This document shows positions 1 to 5,363 of a DNA stretch of 5,392 bases, piece after piece; the stretch's first letter is position 1, and every line of letters begins with the position of its first letter. Position numbers and translations under genes: made by a program. The stretch is taken from the NCBI GenBank assembly GCA_937902055.1, contig CALGUJ010000271.1, forward strand, positions 1 to 5,392, in the 5' to 3' direction. The notes under the pieces were generated by a model. That model was not told the DNA's origin and searched no databases. It was given only the letters and a program-made list of their open reading frames with translations. Source of the stretch: an uncultured Pelolinea sp. (GTDB lineage Bacteria; Chloroflexota; Anaerolineae; Anaerolineales; Anaerolineaceae).

Positions 1-1
1 T

Positions 2-208
2 ATTATTGACGACCGCACTTTTCAGATTTATATCGCCGGCAGCTATGATGCTGTGATCGTTTACACCAAAGACTCATTCACTGGGTTGTATGAAAATCAT
101 AACGTTGAGGTCTACGGTACGGTAAATGGTATGTATTGCGGAACCAACGCATTCGGCGGAGAAATATGCCAACCGCTACTTGTAGATGCGTTTTACAAAA
201 AGAAATAA
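2..208 (+). CDS. C-terminal fragment of an unidentified protein, possibly an OB-like beta domain
   Basis: Only the last 68 codons are in the window. The frame is open from base 2 to a TAA at 206-208 and the start lies off the left edge. The fragment is rich in alternating hydrophobic residues (FQIYIAG, DAVIVY, VEVYGTV), which suggests several beta strands of a small barrel. It contains two cysteines nine residues apart (fragment residues 46 and 56) within a Gly-rich turn, and it ends in a basic KKK tail. The strand-turn pattern, with a VYG segment followed by a Gly/Cys turn and a final hydrophobic strand, resembles the C-terminal OB-like domain found in various uncharacterised Gram-positive and Chloroflexota proteins, but I cannot name the family. 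It is transcribed towards the tRNA, and no terminator hairpin follows it. GC is about 44%, below the genes on the right. That this is real coding sequence is fairly likely; the function is unknown. Confidence 0.6.
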   Translation: MIDDRTFQIYIAGSYDAVIVYTKDSFTGLYENHNVEVYGTVNGMYCGTNAFGGEICQPLLVDAFYKKK

Positions 209-281
209 CGCATAGGACTTTTTGAAATGGAGGCTGGACAGGTTACTGTGTGGTGATGAAACGACGCGAGAAATATGTTAA

Positions 282-366
282 TAGGGCGGGTGGGACTCGA
301 ACCCACAAGGTATCACTACCGGAGGATTTTAAGTCCTCTGCGTCTGCCTAATTCCGCCACCGCCCC
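282..366 (-). tRNA. tRNA-Leu (anticodon UAA)
   Basis: Read on the minus strand from 366 to 282 the sequence folds as an 85-nt class II tRNA. The acceptor stem is GGGGCGG/CCGCCCU, with a G1-U72 wobble and discriminator A73, as expected for leucine. U8 is at 359, the D stem is GCG/CGC, the anticodon stem is GAGGA/TCCTC, and the loop CTTAAAA places anticodon UAA at 331-329. A long variable arm (GGTA-GTGA-TACC) precedes the T arm (GTGGG/CCCAC with loop TTCGAGT). The long variable arm and A73 both fit leucine, and the anticodon reads UUA. CCA is not encoded: the discriminator is followed by TTAAC on the RNA strand, so CCA must be added after transcription. It lies 50 nt downstream of the PHP gene in the same direction and has its own likely promoter. 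Confidence 0.96.
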
Positions 367-378
367 GGGTTGTGAGTT

Positions 379-406
379 ATTTTATCTTAAAACCCGCATC
401 TTTCAA
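379..406 (-). promoter_or_regulatory. Candidate sigma70-type promoter for tRNA-Leu
   Basis: On the minus strand TTGAAA (406-401; five of six to the TTGACA consensus) is followed after 16 nt by TAAAAT (384-379; five of six to TATAAT). The -10 ends 12 nt before the mature tRNA 5' end at 366, which suits a short 5' leader. It sits wholly in the gap between the PHP stop codon and the tRNA. Hexamer match, spacing and placement all agree, but chance AT-rich matches are common and no transcription data exist here. Confidence 0.5.
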
Positions 407-416
407 GGATATTGAC

Positions 417-1094
417 CTAACGAAAAGGATTGACCTTTCCAAAAGCGATTTGCGTGCTGGCTTTGAGATGATCCCAGGGCGAAAGCAGCGATCCACTGAT
501 CCGGCCGATCTTCAACGCCTCACGCAATTCTTCGGGATTGTTGAACACGGGGAGTTCAACTGTCGCCAGGCCTAACTCAACCAGTGAGTGCGCATCCGAC
601 CCGGCTTGCATCAAAACTTCATGTTGCTGCGCAAATTGTATGCATTTGGAATTGAGCGATTTTCGCAGACAGCGTGCATTAAAGACTTCCAACGCATCGA
701 TATAAGGGAGTATCTCCAGAAGTTTCTTACTGCCCCAACCATGCCGGCGGATGTCAAACGGGTGCGGTACGGCAATGAAAGCGCCCTGCGCTTTGAGTCT
801 TTCGATCACTTGCATAGCCGGTAAACGCGCAGGAATTTCTTCTTCCAGGAAGTAAGCCAGCAATTCGCCACTCTGCGTTAAAATCTCCTCCCCCACCACG
901 ATCAATTCGGGATCCATTTCCCTGGCTTTCAAGGCGCAACCGATCTTATTATGATCGGTGATCGCCAGCCGCGAGATTCCGCGCTGACGGGCAGCCTCAA
1001 TCAATTGGGGCAGGCGGTTGCTACTATCATGAGAGCAAACCGTGTGGCAATGAAGCTCTGCCTTTATCAAATGTCCATTATCAATCATGGTCAT
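417..1094 (-). CDS. PHP-domain metal-dependent phosphoesterase
   Basis: This 225-residue cytoplasmic protein has no signal peptide. The PHP metal-site motifs are in order: HCHTVCSHD (residues 15-23), TDHN (46-49), GEEI (68-71), PHPF (110-113), EVFN (136-139) and GSDAH (165-169). They supply the His, Asp and Glu ligands of the usual trinuclear centre. PHP proteins of this size hydrolyse phosphomonoesters or phosphodiesters; relatives include histidinol phosphatase and the TrpH/YciV-type nucleotide and RNA phosphatases. The C-terminal GSDAH region followed by a short helix matches the compact PHP-associated arrangement. The substrate cannot be read from sequence. The start is ATG at 1094, with a second in-frame ATG two codons on. 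GGGCGGAA just upstream overlaps the end of the preceding LysM/M23 gene, whose stop is only 7 nt away, so translation is probably coupled. It is the last protein gene of the operon. Confidence 0.9.
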   Translation of the reverse strand: MTMIDNGHLIKAELHCHTVCSHDSSNRLPQLIEAARQRGISRLAITDHNKIGCALKAREMDPELIVVGEEILTQSGELLAYFLEEEIPARLPAMQVIERLKAQGAFIAVPHPFDIRRHGWGSKKLLEILPYIDALEVFNARCLRKSLNSKCIQFAQQHEVLMQAGSDAHSLVELGLATVELPVFNNPEELREALKIGRISGSLLSPWDHLKASTQIAFGKVNPFR

Positions 1095-1101
1095 TTCCGC
1101 C

Positions 1102-2625
1102 CTACTTTCGCGGTGTGGGAGTATAAAAGAATTCTTCGCGACTTTCCGGGCGAATGATACGCGTCCAATAGTTTCCGGCAGTATTGGCTACCACGGTAGT
1201 GGCTCCATTTTCCAGCGTGCCCTCATAATAATCCTCTCCATTGTGAGCGCGGTATCCGGACAAAATAAAAGGCAATCCGCCATCCGCCTCAACCCATTCA
1301 CCATTGTACTTGCGGGCAACATGAACGTGGATGCCAGAGGAGCTGCCTCCTTCGCAGGAGGGATGCCCTACCAGATCATCCACAGCCAGGATATCATTCA
1401 CCTGCACACGATCCGAGTTGGCGATGTGCATATACGTGAGCACCCAACCGGTCTGCTCGTATCCGTCCATATCGAGATCGAGTACGACCACGCCACTGCC
1501 GGCGCGAACGACGCGGCCGGCGGCCATGGCCGTGGCGTAATGCGTGGAATTGCCGCAGCCCGGAGTGTCCAGGGGCGGCGCAAAATCAAGAGCCGCCAGC
1601 GATCCGTCGTTATCCCAGCCGGATCCCCAGGCGGTATGCGGACCGCCGGTGAGGTTCCAGACTTCGTTGACGGGAAAAGGCAGGCTGAGCGTGGGTTGTT
1701 CCAATCCGGCCGGGAAGAGCGGATCGACGCCTTTGCCATTCTCGAAAGCATTCCCAAAATATTGGGTATGGACGCTGATGATGCTTTGCTCGCCATACAA
1801 TGCCTGTTCCCATTCCGCGCGATTGTGGATCTGCGCCAGGGCATACATGACTGCCACCGTGCCGGCATTCAAGTGCGGTGAAAGGCGCAAGGTGGAACCA
1901 TCCGGGAAGGTTAGTTCGGTCAACGTACCGATACGCCATAGATAATAACCGCGAGTCAACTGTTTGATAGCCCAACCGGTTTGAAAATACACGGAGGTGC
2001 GGTCGGATTTCTTCCAACCCATCGGATAGGAGAACTTATCGCCGACAGGTTTGGGATTGGAAAGCCAACCGCTCTCGTATTCCATGAAAGCCAGCAAGAT
2101 TTGCGGGTTGATGGAATAATCGCGCCCCAACTCGAAGATGATTTGAGCGGCTGAAGTGGCACCGCGGGTCATCATTTCGGTATAGGTCTTGATAAAACCT
2201 GTTTGACTTTCGGTGAAAGCCAGCGGGTCGAAATCCACCGCAACGGGTGAATAGACAATCCCCGAATCGGGGAACAGGATATCCGGCCGGGTGGTTTCTC
2301 CTAAGACATCTTTCACCAGAAAATGAGTACCCGGATCGATCATCAGACTTGAACGGCGATCAGAGAGATCGATGATCTGCCCGACACCGACTCCGAAATG
2401 CCTGGCGATCACTTCCAATGTGTCGCCGGATTGCGAAACATATTCCACGTATCCATCCGGCAGCGGCGTGGGGGTGGAGGTTGGTGTAACCGTAGCAGTC
2501 GGCGCGGGCGTGGGGGTTGAAACGGACAGCCCCGGCACAAGCGTGCAAGCGTTTAGCCCAAAAGCAATTATCAAAAATACTGTCAGAGCAGTTGCGATCG
2601 ATTTCTTAGTAGACTCTGTTCTCAT
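1102..2625 (-). CDS. Lipoprotein with LysM, lysozyme-like helical and M23 metallopeptidase domains
   Basis: With the start at ATG 2625 the protein has 507 residues. A lipoprotein signal peptide (KK, hydrophobic helix 10-26, LNAC with Cys27) would anchor it on the outer face of the membrane. A Pro/Thr linker (36-56) leads to a LysM domain (about 60-105; SQSGDTLEVIARHFGV), which binds N-acetylglucosamine polymers. A helical region (about 156-300) holds YSINPQILLAFMEYESGW, resembling the ES motif of lytic transglycosylases (Glu184). The C-terminal M23 domain (about 323-445) has GGPH (His330), LDF (Asp347), YMHIA (His400) and HVH (433-435), the LasA/beta-lytic pattern of zinc and catalytic residues, so peptidoglycan peptide cleavage is likely. 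Cys357 and Cys424 may form a disulfide. Residues 383-388 form a DxDxDG loop. The frame stays open to a further ATG at 2646 and beyond (2682), but 2625 gives the cleanest signal peptide and overlaps the upstream gene by only 20 nt. Confidence 0.9.
   Translation of the reverse strand: MRTESTKKSIATALTVFLIIAFGLNACTLVPGLSVSTPTPAPTATVTPTSTPTPLPDGYVEYVSQSGDTLEVIARHFGVGVGQIIDLSDRRSSLMIDPGTHFLVKDVLGETTRPDILFPDSGIVYSPVAVDFDPLAFTESQTGFIKTYTEMMTRGATSAAQIIFELGRDYSINPQILLAFMEYESGWLSNPKPVGDKFSYPMGWKKSDRTSVYFQTGWAIKQLTRGYYLWRIGTLTELTFPDGSTLRLSPHLNAGTVAVMYALAQIHNRAEWEQALYGEQSIISVHTQYFGNAFENGKGVDPLFPAGLEQPTLSLPFPVNEVWNLTGGPHTAWGSGWDNDGSLAALDFAPPLDTPGCGNSTHYATAMAAGRVVRAGSGVVVLDLDMDGYEQTGWVLTYMHIANSDRVQVNDILAVDDLVGHPSCEGGSSSGIHVHVARKYNGEWVEADGGLPFILSGYRAHNGEDYYEGTLENGATTVVANTAGNYWTRIIRPESREEFFYTPTPRK
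2458..2520 (-). repeat. Low-complexity Pro/Thr linker with an 11-bp direct repeat
   Basis: This stretch encodes residues 36-56 of the LysM/M23 lipoprotein, almost entirely Pro, Thr, Ser, Ala and Val. The plus-strand 11-mer GGCGTGGGGGT occurs at 2465-2475 and again at 2507-2517, 42 bp (14 codons) apart and in frame. Such linkers are typical spacers between a lipid anchor and the wall-facing domains, and the repeat would allow length change by slippage or recombination. Confidence 0.7.
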
Positions 2626-3862
2626 CTGTCGGAAAACCTGATGCATGAATTTCGCTGCCGCCCCTCGCGAGAATGCCGTCATATTCTACCCCAAAGCCGT
2701 GAGAAACCCAATCATCCAGGAAAAAAGGAATATCCTGATCCGCAGGAATCCATTCGCCATTGTAACGGCGGGCGATGTGCAGATGGGTTCCATTGGCCGG
2801 GCCACCCTCGCAAGAAGGATGTCCCAGGGCATCGCCCGCTTTGACCCAGCTCCCCACAACGACACGCTCTTTTTCAGCAATGTGCATGTAGAGGACGGTC
2901 CAACCGCTGCCCTCAAAACCATCACCATCCAGGTCCTCAACCAGCAAGCCATCGGAGACACGCACGATGCGGCCATCGGCGACCGCGTGCACCCAAGCCG
3001 GGCTTTCGTAACAGCCCCAGGAGTCTTCATCCGGAAGCGGAGGCGCGAAATCCAGGGCAGCCCAGCCCGCCCCGCTGCCCCAAGCCGAGTGTGGGCCGGA
3101 GGTAAAATACCAGCCCTCACTGCGGTCATACGGCAGGCGCATGGACGGTTGAAGCAGGTCAGATGGAATAAGCGGCTCGATGGCGTAGGCGCGCGGGGAA
3201 CCAAACAAAGCGGCATAATCGACAAATACCCCCAATGGGCCAACCGCGGCCTGGAAGTCCGCGTAACCCAGCAGGAAGCTGTAGAAATACTGCACGGCTG
3301 CCGTGCCGGCCACCACCTGGTCGGGGATGGTCACGAGCGTCCCGTCCGCGAGCGTGAGCTGATCCAACGCGCTTACCCGGCTGGCATAATAGCCGTAGTT
3401 GAGGGTATCAGCCGCCCAGGAAAGCTGGCGGAAAAGGCCGCGATAGGATACGTCCGGGAGGAAGGGATCGGCGAGATTCAGGGCAGCGCCACCGCGGTTG
3501 CGCAACAGCGCCAGCAGCAGGCGCGGATTGACCGAATAATCACGGCTGACTTTTTCCAGGATTTGCGCGCCGCTCAATTCGCGCCCCTCCACCTCCTCAC
3601 GGTAAGCATCCAATTCGGGGAAATGTTCCGCGACGAAATCCTGCAGGGCGAAATCTTTGAGAGCCGGCCCGTAGACCAATTCACTGTTGGGGATGATCTC
3701 GAAATCGGTACCCGGCTGCAGGTCGAGGGGAATTTCGGGCGGTTGGGTGGCGCGTTGAAAGCCCTCAAAGGGCGAGGGACCTTTATCCGGCCGGACGCAG
3801 GCTCCCGTTATTCCCATCAAGATCAGTAAAAGCAGGAGCGAGCGCCGGCAAGAAGGTTTCAT
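2606..3862 (-). CDS. M23-family metallopeptidase lipoprotein without LysM, paralog of the next gene
   Basis: This 418-residue protein has a short basic N terminus, a Leu-rich helix (9-18) and ITGAC with Cys22, a slightly atypical lipobox with Thr at -3. No LysM is visible. Residues 50-66 (PGTDFEIIPNSELVYGP) align with the segment that follows LysM in the neighbouring paralog. A helical domain (about 95-200) keeps YSVNPRLLLALL, but the paralog's YESGW is replaced by NRGGA (residues 122-126), so the candidate catalytic Glu is Arg123. The M23 domain (about 251-373) has GPH (His258), LDF (Asp271, 13 residues later, the spacing of LasA), YMHIA (His327) and HLH (360-362), so it should bind zinc and be active. 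Cys284 and Cys351 match the paralog's cysteines, and 310-315 is a DxDxDG loop. The start ATG is 2 nt after the HIT stop codon; no clear Shine-Dalgarno is visible, so translational coupling is likely. Confidence 0.9.
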   Translation of the reverse strand: MKPSCRRSLLLLLILMGITGACVRPDKGPSPFEGFQRATQPPEIPLDLQPGTDFEIIPNSELVYGPALKDFALQDFVAEHFPELDAYREEVEGRELSGAQILEKVSRDYSVNPRLLLALLRNRGGAALNLADPFLPDVSYRGLFRQLSWAADTLNYGYYASRVSALDQLTLADGTLVTIPDQVVAGTAAVQYFYSFLLGYADFQAAVGPLGVFVDYAALFGSPRAYAIEPLIPSDLLQPSMRLPYDRSEGWYFTSGPHSAWGSGAGWAALDFAPPLPDEDSWGCYESPAWVHAVADGRIVRVSDGLLVEDLDGDGFEGSGWTVLYMHIAEKERVVVGSWVKAGDALGHPSCEGGPANGTHLHIARRYNGEWIPADQDIPFFLDDWVSHGFGVEYDGILARGGSEIHASGFPTDENRVY

Positions 3863-3864
3863 TG

Positions 3865-4212
3865 TTATTCGCGAAAAACGGGCAAGCGGCGCCCGGCGAT
3901 GAGATGCAGGTGGATATGAAAGACAGTCTGGCCGCCATCAGGTCCGACATTGAGCACCAGGCGGTAACCGCGTTCATCCACACCCTGTTCTTTAGCCAGG
4001 TCGCGCGCTTTGAGGATCAGCTTGCCCAGCAATTCGGCATCCTGAGGATCGGCTTCGTTGACCGAGTCGATGTGCTTGTTGGGCACCACCAGGATGTGCA
4101 CGGGGGCCGCGGGGCGGCGATCCCAAAAGGCGGTGATTTCCGCATCGCGATAGACGATATCCGCGCCGGCCTGGCCGGCGACGATCTTGCAGAAGATGCA
4201 ATCGTCCGGCAT
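3865..4212 (-). CDS. HIT-family (HINT-like) nucleotide hydrolase
   Basis: This 115-residue cytosolic protein is of typical HINT length. It begins with CIFCKI (Cys5, Cys8), the N-terminal CxxC seen in many bacterial HIT proteins, often zinc-linked together with a downstream His. HILVVPNKHI (39-48) is the conserved strand of the nucleotide-binding fold. The histidine triad HIHLHLI lies at 99-105, with His101 as the expected nucleophile that attacks the alpha phosphate. HINT enzymes hydrolyse purine nucleoside phosphoramidates or acyl-adenylates; the physiological substrate here is unknown. The C terminus (AGRRLPVFRE) is shorter than, and lacks, the WPPG ending of HINT1-type proteins. ATG 4212 follows the ino1 stop after 3 nt, and its own stop precedes the next gene by 2 nt, so it sits in the middle of the operon. 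Confidence 0.94.
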   Translation of the reverse strand: MPDDCIFCKIVAGQAGADIVYRDAEITAFWDRRPAAPVHILVVPNKHIDSVNEADPQDAELLGKLILKARDLAKEQGVDERGYRLVLNVGPDGGQTVFHIHLHLIAGRRLPVFRE

Positions 4213-4215
4213 GGC

Positions 4216-5304
4216 TTATTCGACGGCTTCCCCACGGATGAAAGCTTCGGTTTTGGCGAGCGCGATATCGTCCTTGTACTGGCGGGGAGGAGTCTTCATA
4301 AAATATGAGGCGGGCGCATAGAGCGGGCCGCCGATGCCGCGGTCGAGGCCGAGCTTGACGCAGCGCAGGGCGTCGATGACCACGCCGGCGGAGTTGGGGG
4401 AATCCCAGACTTCCAGCTTGGCTTCCAGCAGCAGGGGCACGTCGCCGAAGGTGGTGCCTTCCATGCGGATGTGGCAAAATTTGCGATCCTTCAGCCAGGG
4501 CACGTAGTCGGAGGGGCCGACATGGATGTCTTCGCTGGCGAGTTCATAAGGGATCATGCTGGTGACGGCGCCGGTCTTGGATTTTTTCTTGGACTCCAGG
4601 CGTTCGCGTTCGAGCATGTTCATGAAGTCGGTGTTGCCGCCGAAGTTGAGCTGGTAGGTATGGTCGATGCGCACGCCGCGATCGACGAACAGGGAAGCCA
4701 GCATGCGGTGCAGGATGGTGGCGCCCACCTGGCTCTTGATATCGTCGCCGACGATGGGGAGCTTCTTCTCGGCGAAGCGCGGGGCCCAATAGGGCGAGGA
4801 GGAGATGAAGACAGGGATGGCGTTGACCACGCCGACACCGGCTTCGAGGGCTTGCTCCATGTACCACTTGGTGGCCATTTCGGAACCGACCGGCAGGTAG
4901 TTGATGAGCACGTCCGCGCCGGTATCTTTGAGGATCTTGATGATGTCGTCGGTGGGGCCGGGGGCTTTGGTGAGGATCTGGCTGAGGTATTTGCCAAGGC
5001 CGTCGTGGGTCATGCCGCGCGAGACTTTGACGCCCATTTTGGGGACATCGCAGAACTTGATGGTATTGTTGGGAAAGGCATCGATGGCCTCGGAGAGATC
5101 CTTGCCGACTTTGGTGTCGACCACGTCAAAGGCGGCGACGAACTCGATGTCGCGGATGTGATAGCCGCCCAGGTTGACGTGCATCAAGCCGGGGACGCGG
5201 TCGGTATCCTTGGCGTCCTTGTAATAGTGAACGCCCTGAACTAATGAAGAGGCGCAGTTGCCCACGCCCACAATTGCCACACGAATTTTCTTGTCTTTTG
5301 CCAT
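4216..5304 (-). CDS. ino1: myo-inositol-1-phosphate synthase
   Basis: The enzyme converts glucose 6-phosphate to 1L-myo-inositol 1-phosphate with bound NAD, the committed step to inositol lipids and other inositol solutes. At 362 residues it matches the short actinobacterial/archaeal class rather than the roughly 530-residue eukaryotic form. It opens with a Rossmann motif ([16 protein letters not shown], 9-24). Later signatures are NYLPVGSE (135-142), [16 protein letters not shown] (185-200, carrying an active-site Lys), [12 protein letters not shown] (219-230), [19 protein letters not shown] (265-283) and [18 protein letters not shown] (297-314). The MKTPP segment near the end is like that of mycobacterial Ino1. 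ATG 5304 is preferred because GGAG lies 8 nt upstream; an upstream in-frame TTG at 5325 would add seven poorly conserved residues and bury that site. GC-rich codons suggest good expression. It is the first gene of the operon. Confidence 0.96.
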   Translation of the reverse strand: MAKDKKIRVAIVGVGNCASSLVQGVHYYKDAKDTDRVPGLMHVNLGGYHIRDIEFVAAFDVVDTKVGKDLSEAIDAFPNNTIKFCDVPKMGVKVSRGMTHDGLGKYLSQILTKAPGPTDDIIKILKDTGADVLINYLPVGSEMATKWYMEQALEAGVGVVNAIPVFISSSPYWAPRFAEKKLPIVGDDIKSQVGATILHRMLASLFVDRGVRIDHTYQLNFGGNTDFMNMLERERLESKKKSKTGAVTSMIPYELASEDIHVGPSDYVPWLKDRKFCHIRMEGTTFGDVPLLLEAKLEVWDSPNSAGVVIDALRCVKLGLDRGIGGPLYAPASYFMKTPPRQYKDDIALAKTEAFIRGEAVE

Positions 5305-5312
5305 TGGGTTTG

Positions 5313-5316
5313 CTCC
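5313..5316 (-). promoter_or_regulatory. Ribosome binding site of ino1
   Basis: On the minus strand GGAG lies 8 nt before the ATG at 5304. It is the clearest Shine-Dalgarno in the window and decides the ino1 start in favour of 5304 over the TTG at 5325. Confidence 0.75.
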
Positions 5317-5341
5317 GTTATTCAAATTGACTTCAAGGCTA

Positions 5342-5350
5342 ATTCTATCA
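5342..5350 (-). promoter_or_regulatory. Possible extended -10 promoter element for the ino1 operon
   Basis: On the minus strand TGATAGAAT combines a TG extension with TAGAAT (five of six to TATAAT), about 38 nt before the ino1 ATG. A start near 5335 would give a leader of roughly 30 nt. No convincing -35 lies 16-18 nt upstream, which an extended -10 can tolerate. The true promoter might instead lie beyond the window edge. Confidence 0.3.
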
Positions 5351-5355
5351 TCTTG

Positions 5356-5363
5356 TGTATACA
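5356..5363. promoter_or_regulatory. 8-bp perfect palindrome TGTATACA upstream of ino1
   Basis: TGTATACA reads the same on both strands and sits 5 bp upstream of the candidate extended -10, a position where an operator could act. The symmetry does not extend past 8 bp (the flanking bases G5355 and G5364 do not pair), so it may be chance. No regulator is encoded in the window. Confidence 0.2.

Larger units (their letters stand above)
417..5304 (-). other. Probable five-gene operon: ino1, HIT, M23, LysM-M23, PHP
   Basis: All five genes run on the minus strand with gaps of 3 nt, 2 nt, minus 20 nt (overlap 2606-2625) and 7 nt. No terminator-like hairpin or internal promoter stands out between them, and most starts after ino1 lack a strong Shine-Dalgarno of their own, which fits co-transcription with translational coupling. 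No clear rho-independent terminator follows the PHP stop either, so transcripts may run on into tRNA-Leu. Confidence 0.8.

Noticed and set aside
238..249. ACAG-GTTA-CTGT inverted repeat in the gap left of the tRNA
   Set aside because: A 4-bp stem with no flanking T-tract or regulatory context, as likely by chance as not.
367..395. Inverted repeat GGGTT / AACCC between PHP and tRNA-Leu as a terminator
   Set aside because: Only 5 bp with a 19-nt loop and no U-tract. It overlaps the better-supported tRNA promoter.
372..575. Short plus-strand open frame starting beside the tRNA
   Set aside because: It is antisense to the PHP gene C-terminus, no ribosome binding site is obvious, and it has no recognisable similarity.
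1087..1881. Plus-strand open frame (264 codons) antisense to the LysM/M23 lipoprotein
   Set aside because: No domain or motif is recognisable, and the opposite strand encodes the catalytic M23 domain.
2645..3829. Long plus-strand open frame (394 codons) antisense to the first M23 lipoprotein
   Set aside because: It lies within the complement of a gene with full M23 motifs and a signal peptide. Its translation is Arg/Ala/Gly-rich with no recognisable domain, as expected from the mirror of GC-biased codons.
4471..5244. Plus-strand open frame (257 codons) antisense to ino1
   Set aside because: The translation is a Gly/Val/Asp-rich string with repeated HVG/DVD-like patterns produced by the complement of Ino1 codons, and the ino1 frame is unambiguous.
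5305..5325. Alternative ino1 start at TTG 5325
   Set aside because: It would place the GGAG Shine-Dalgarno inside the coding region and add residues not typical of Ino1 N termini.
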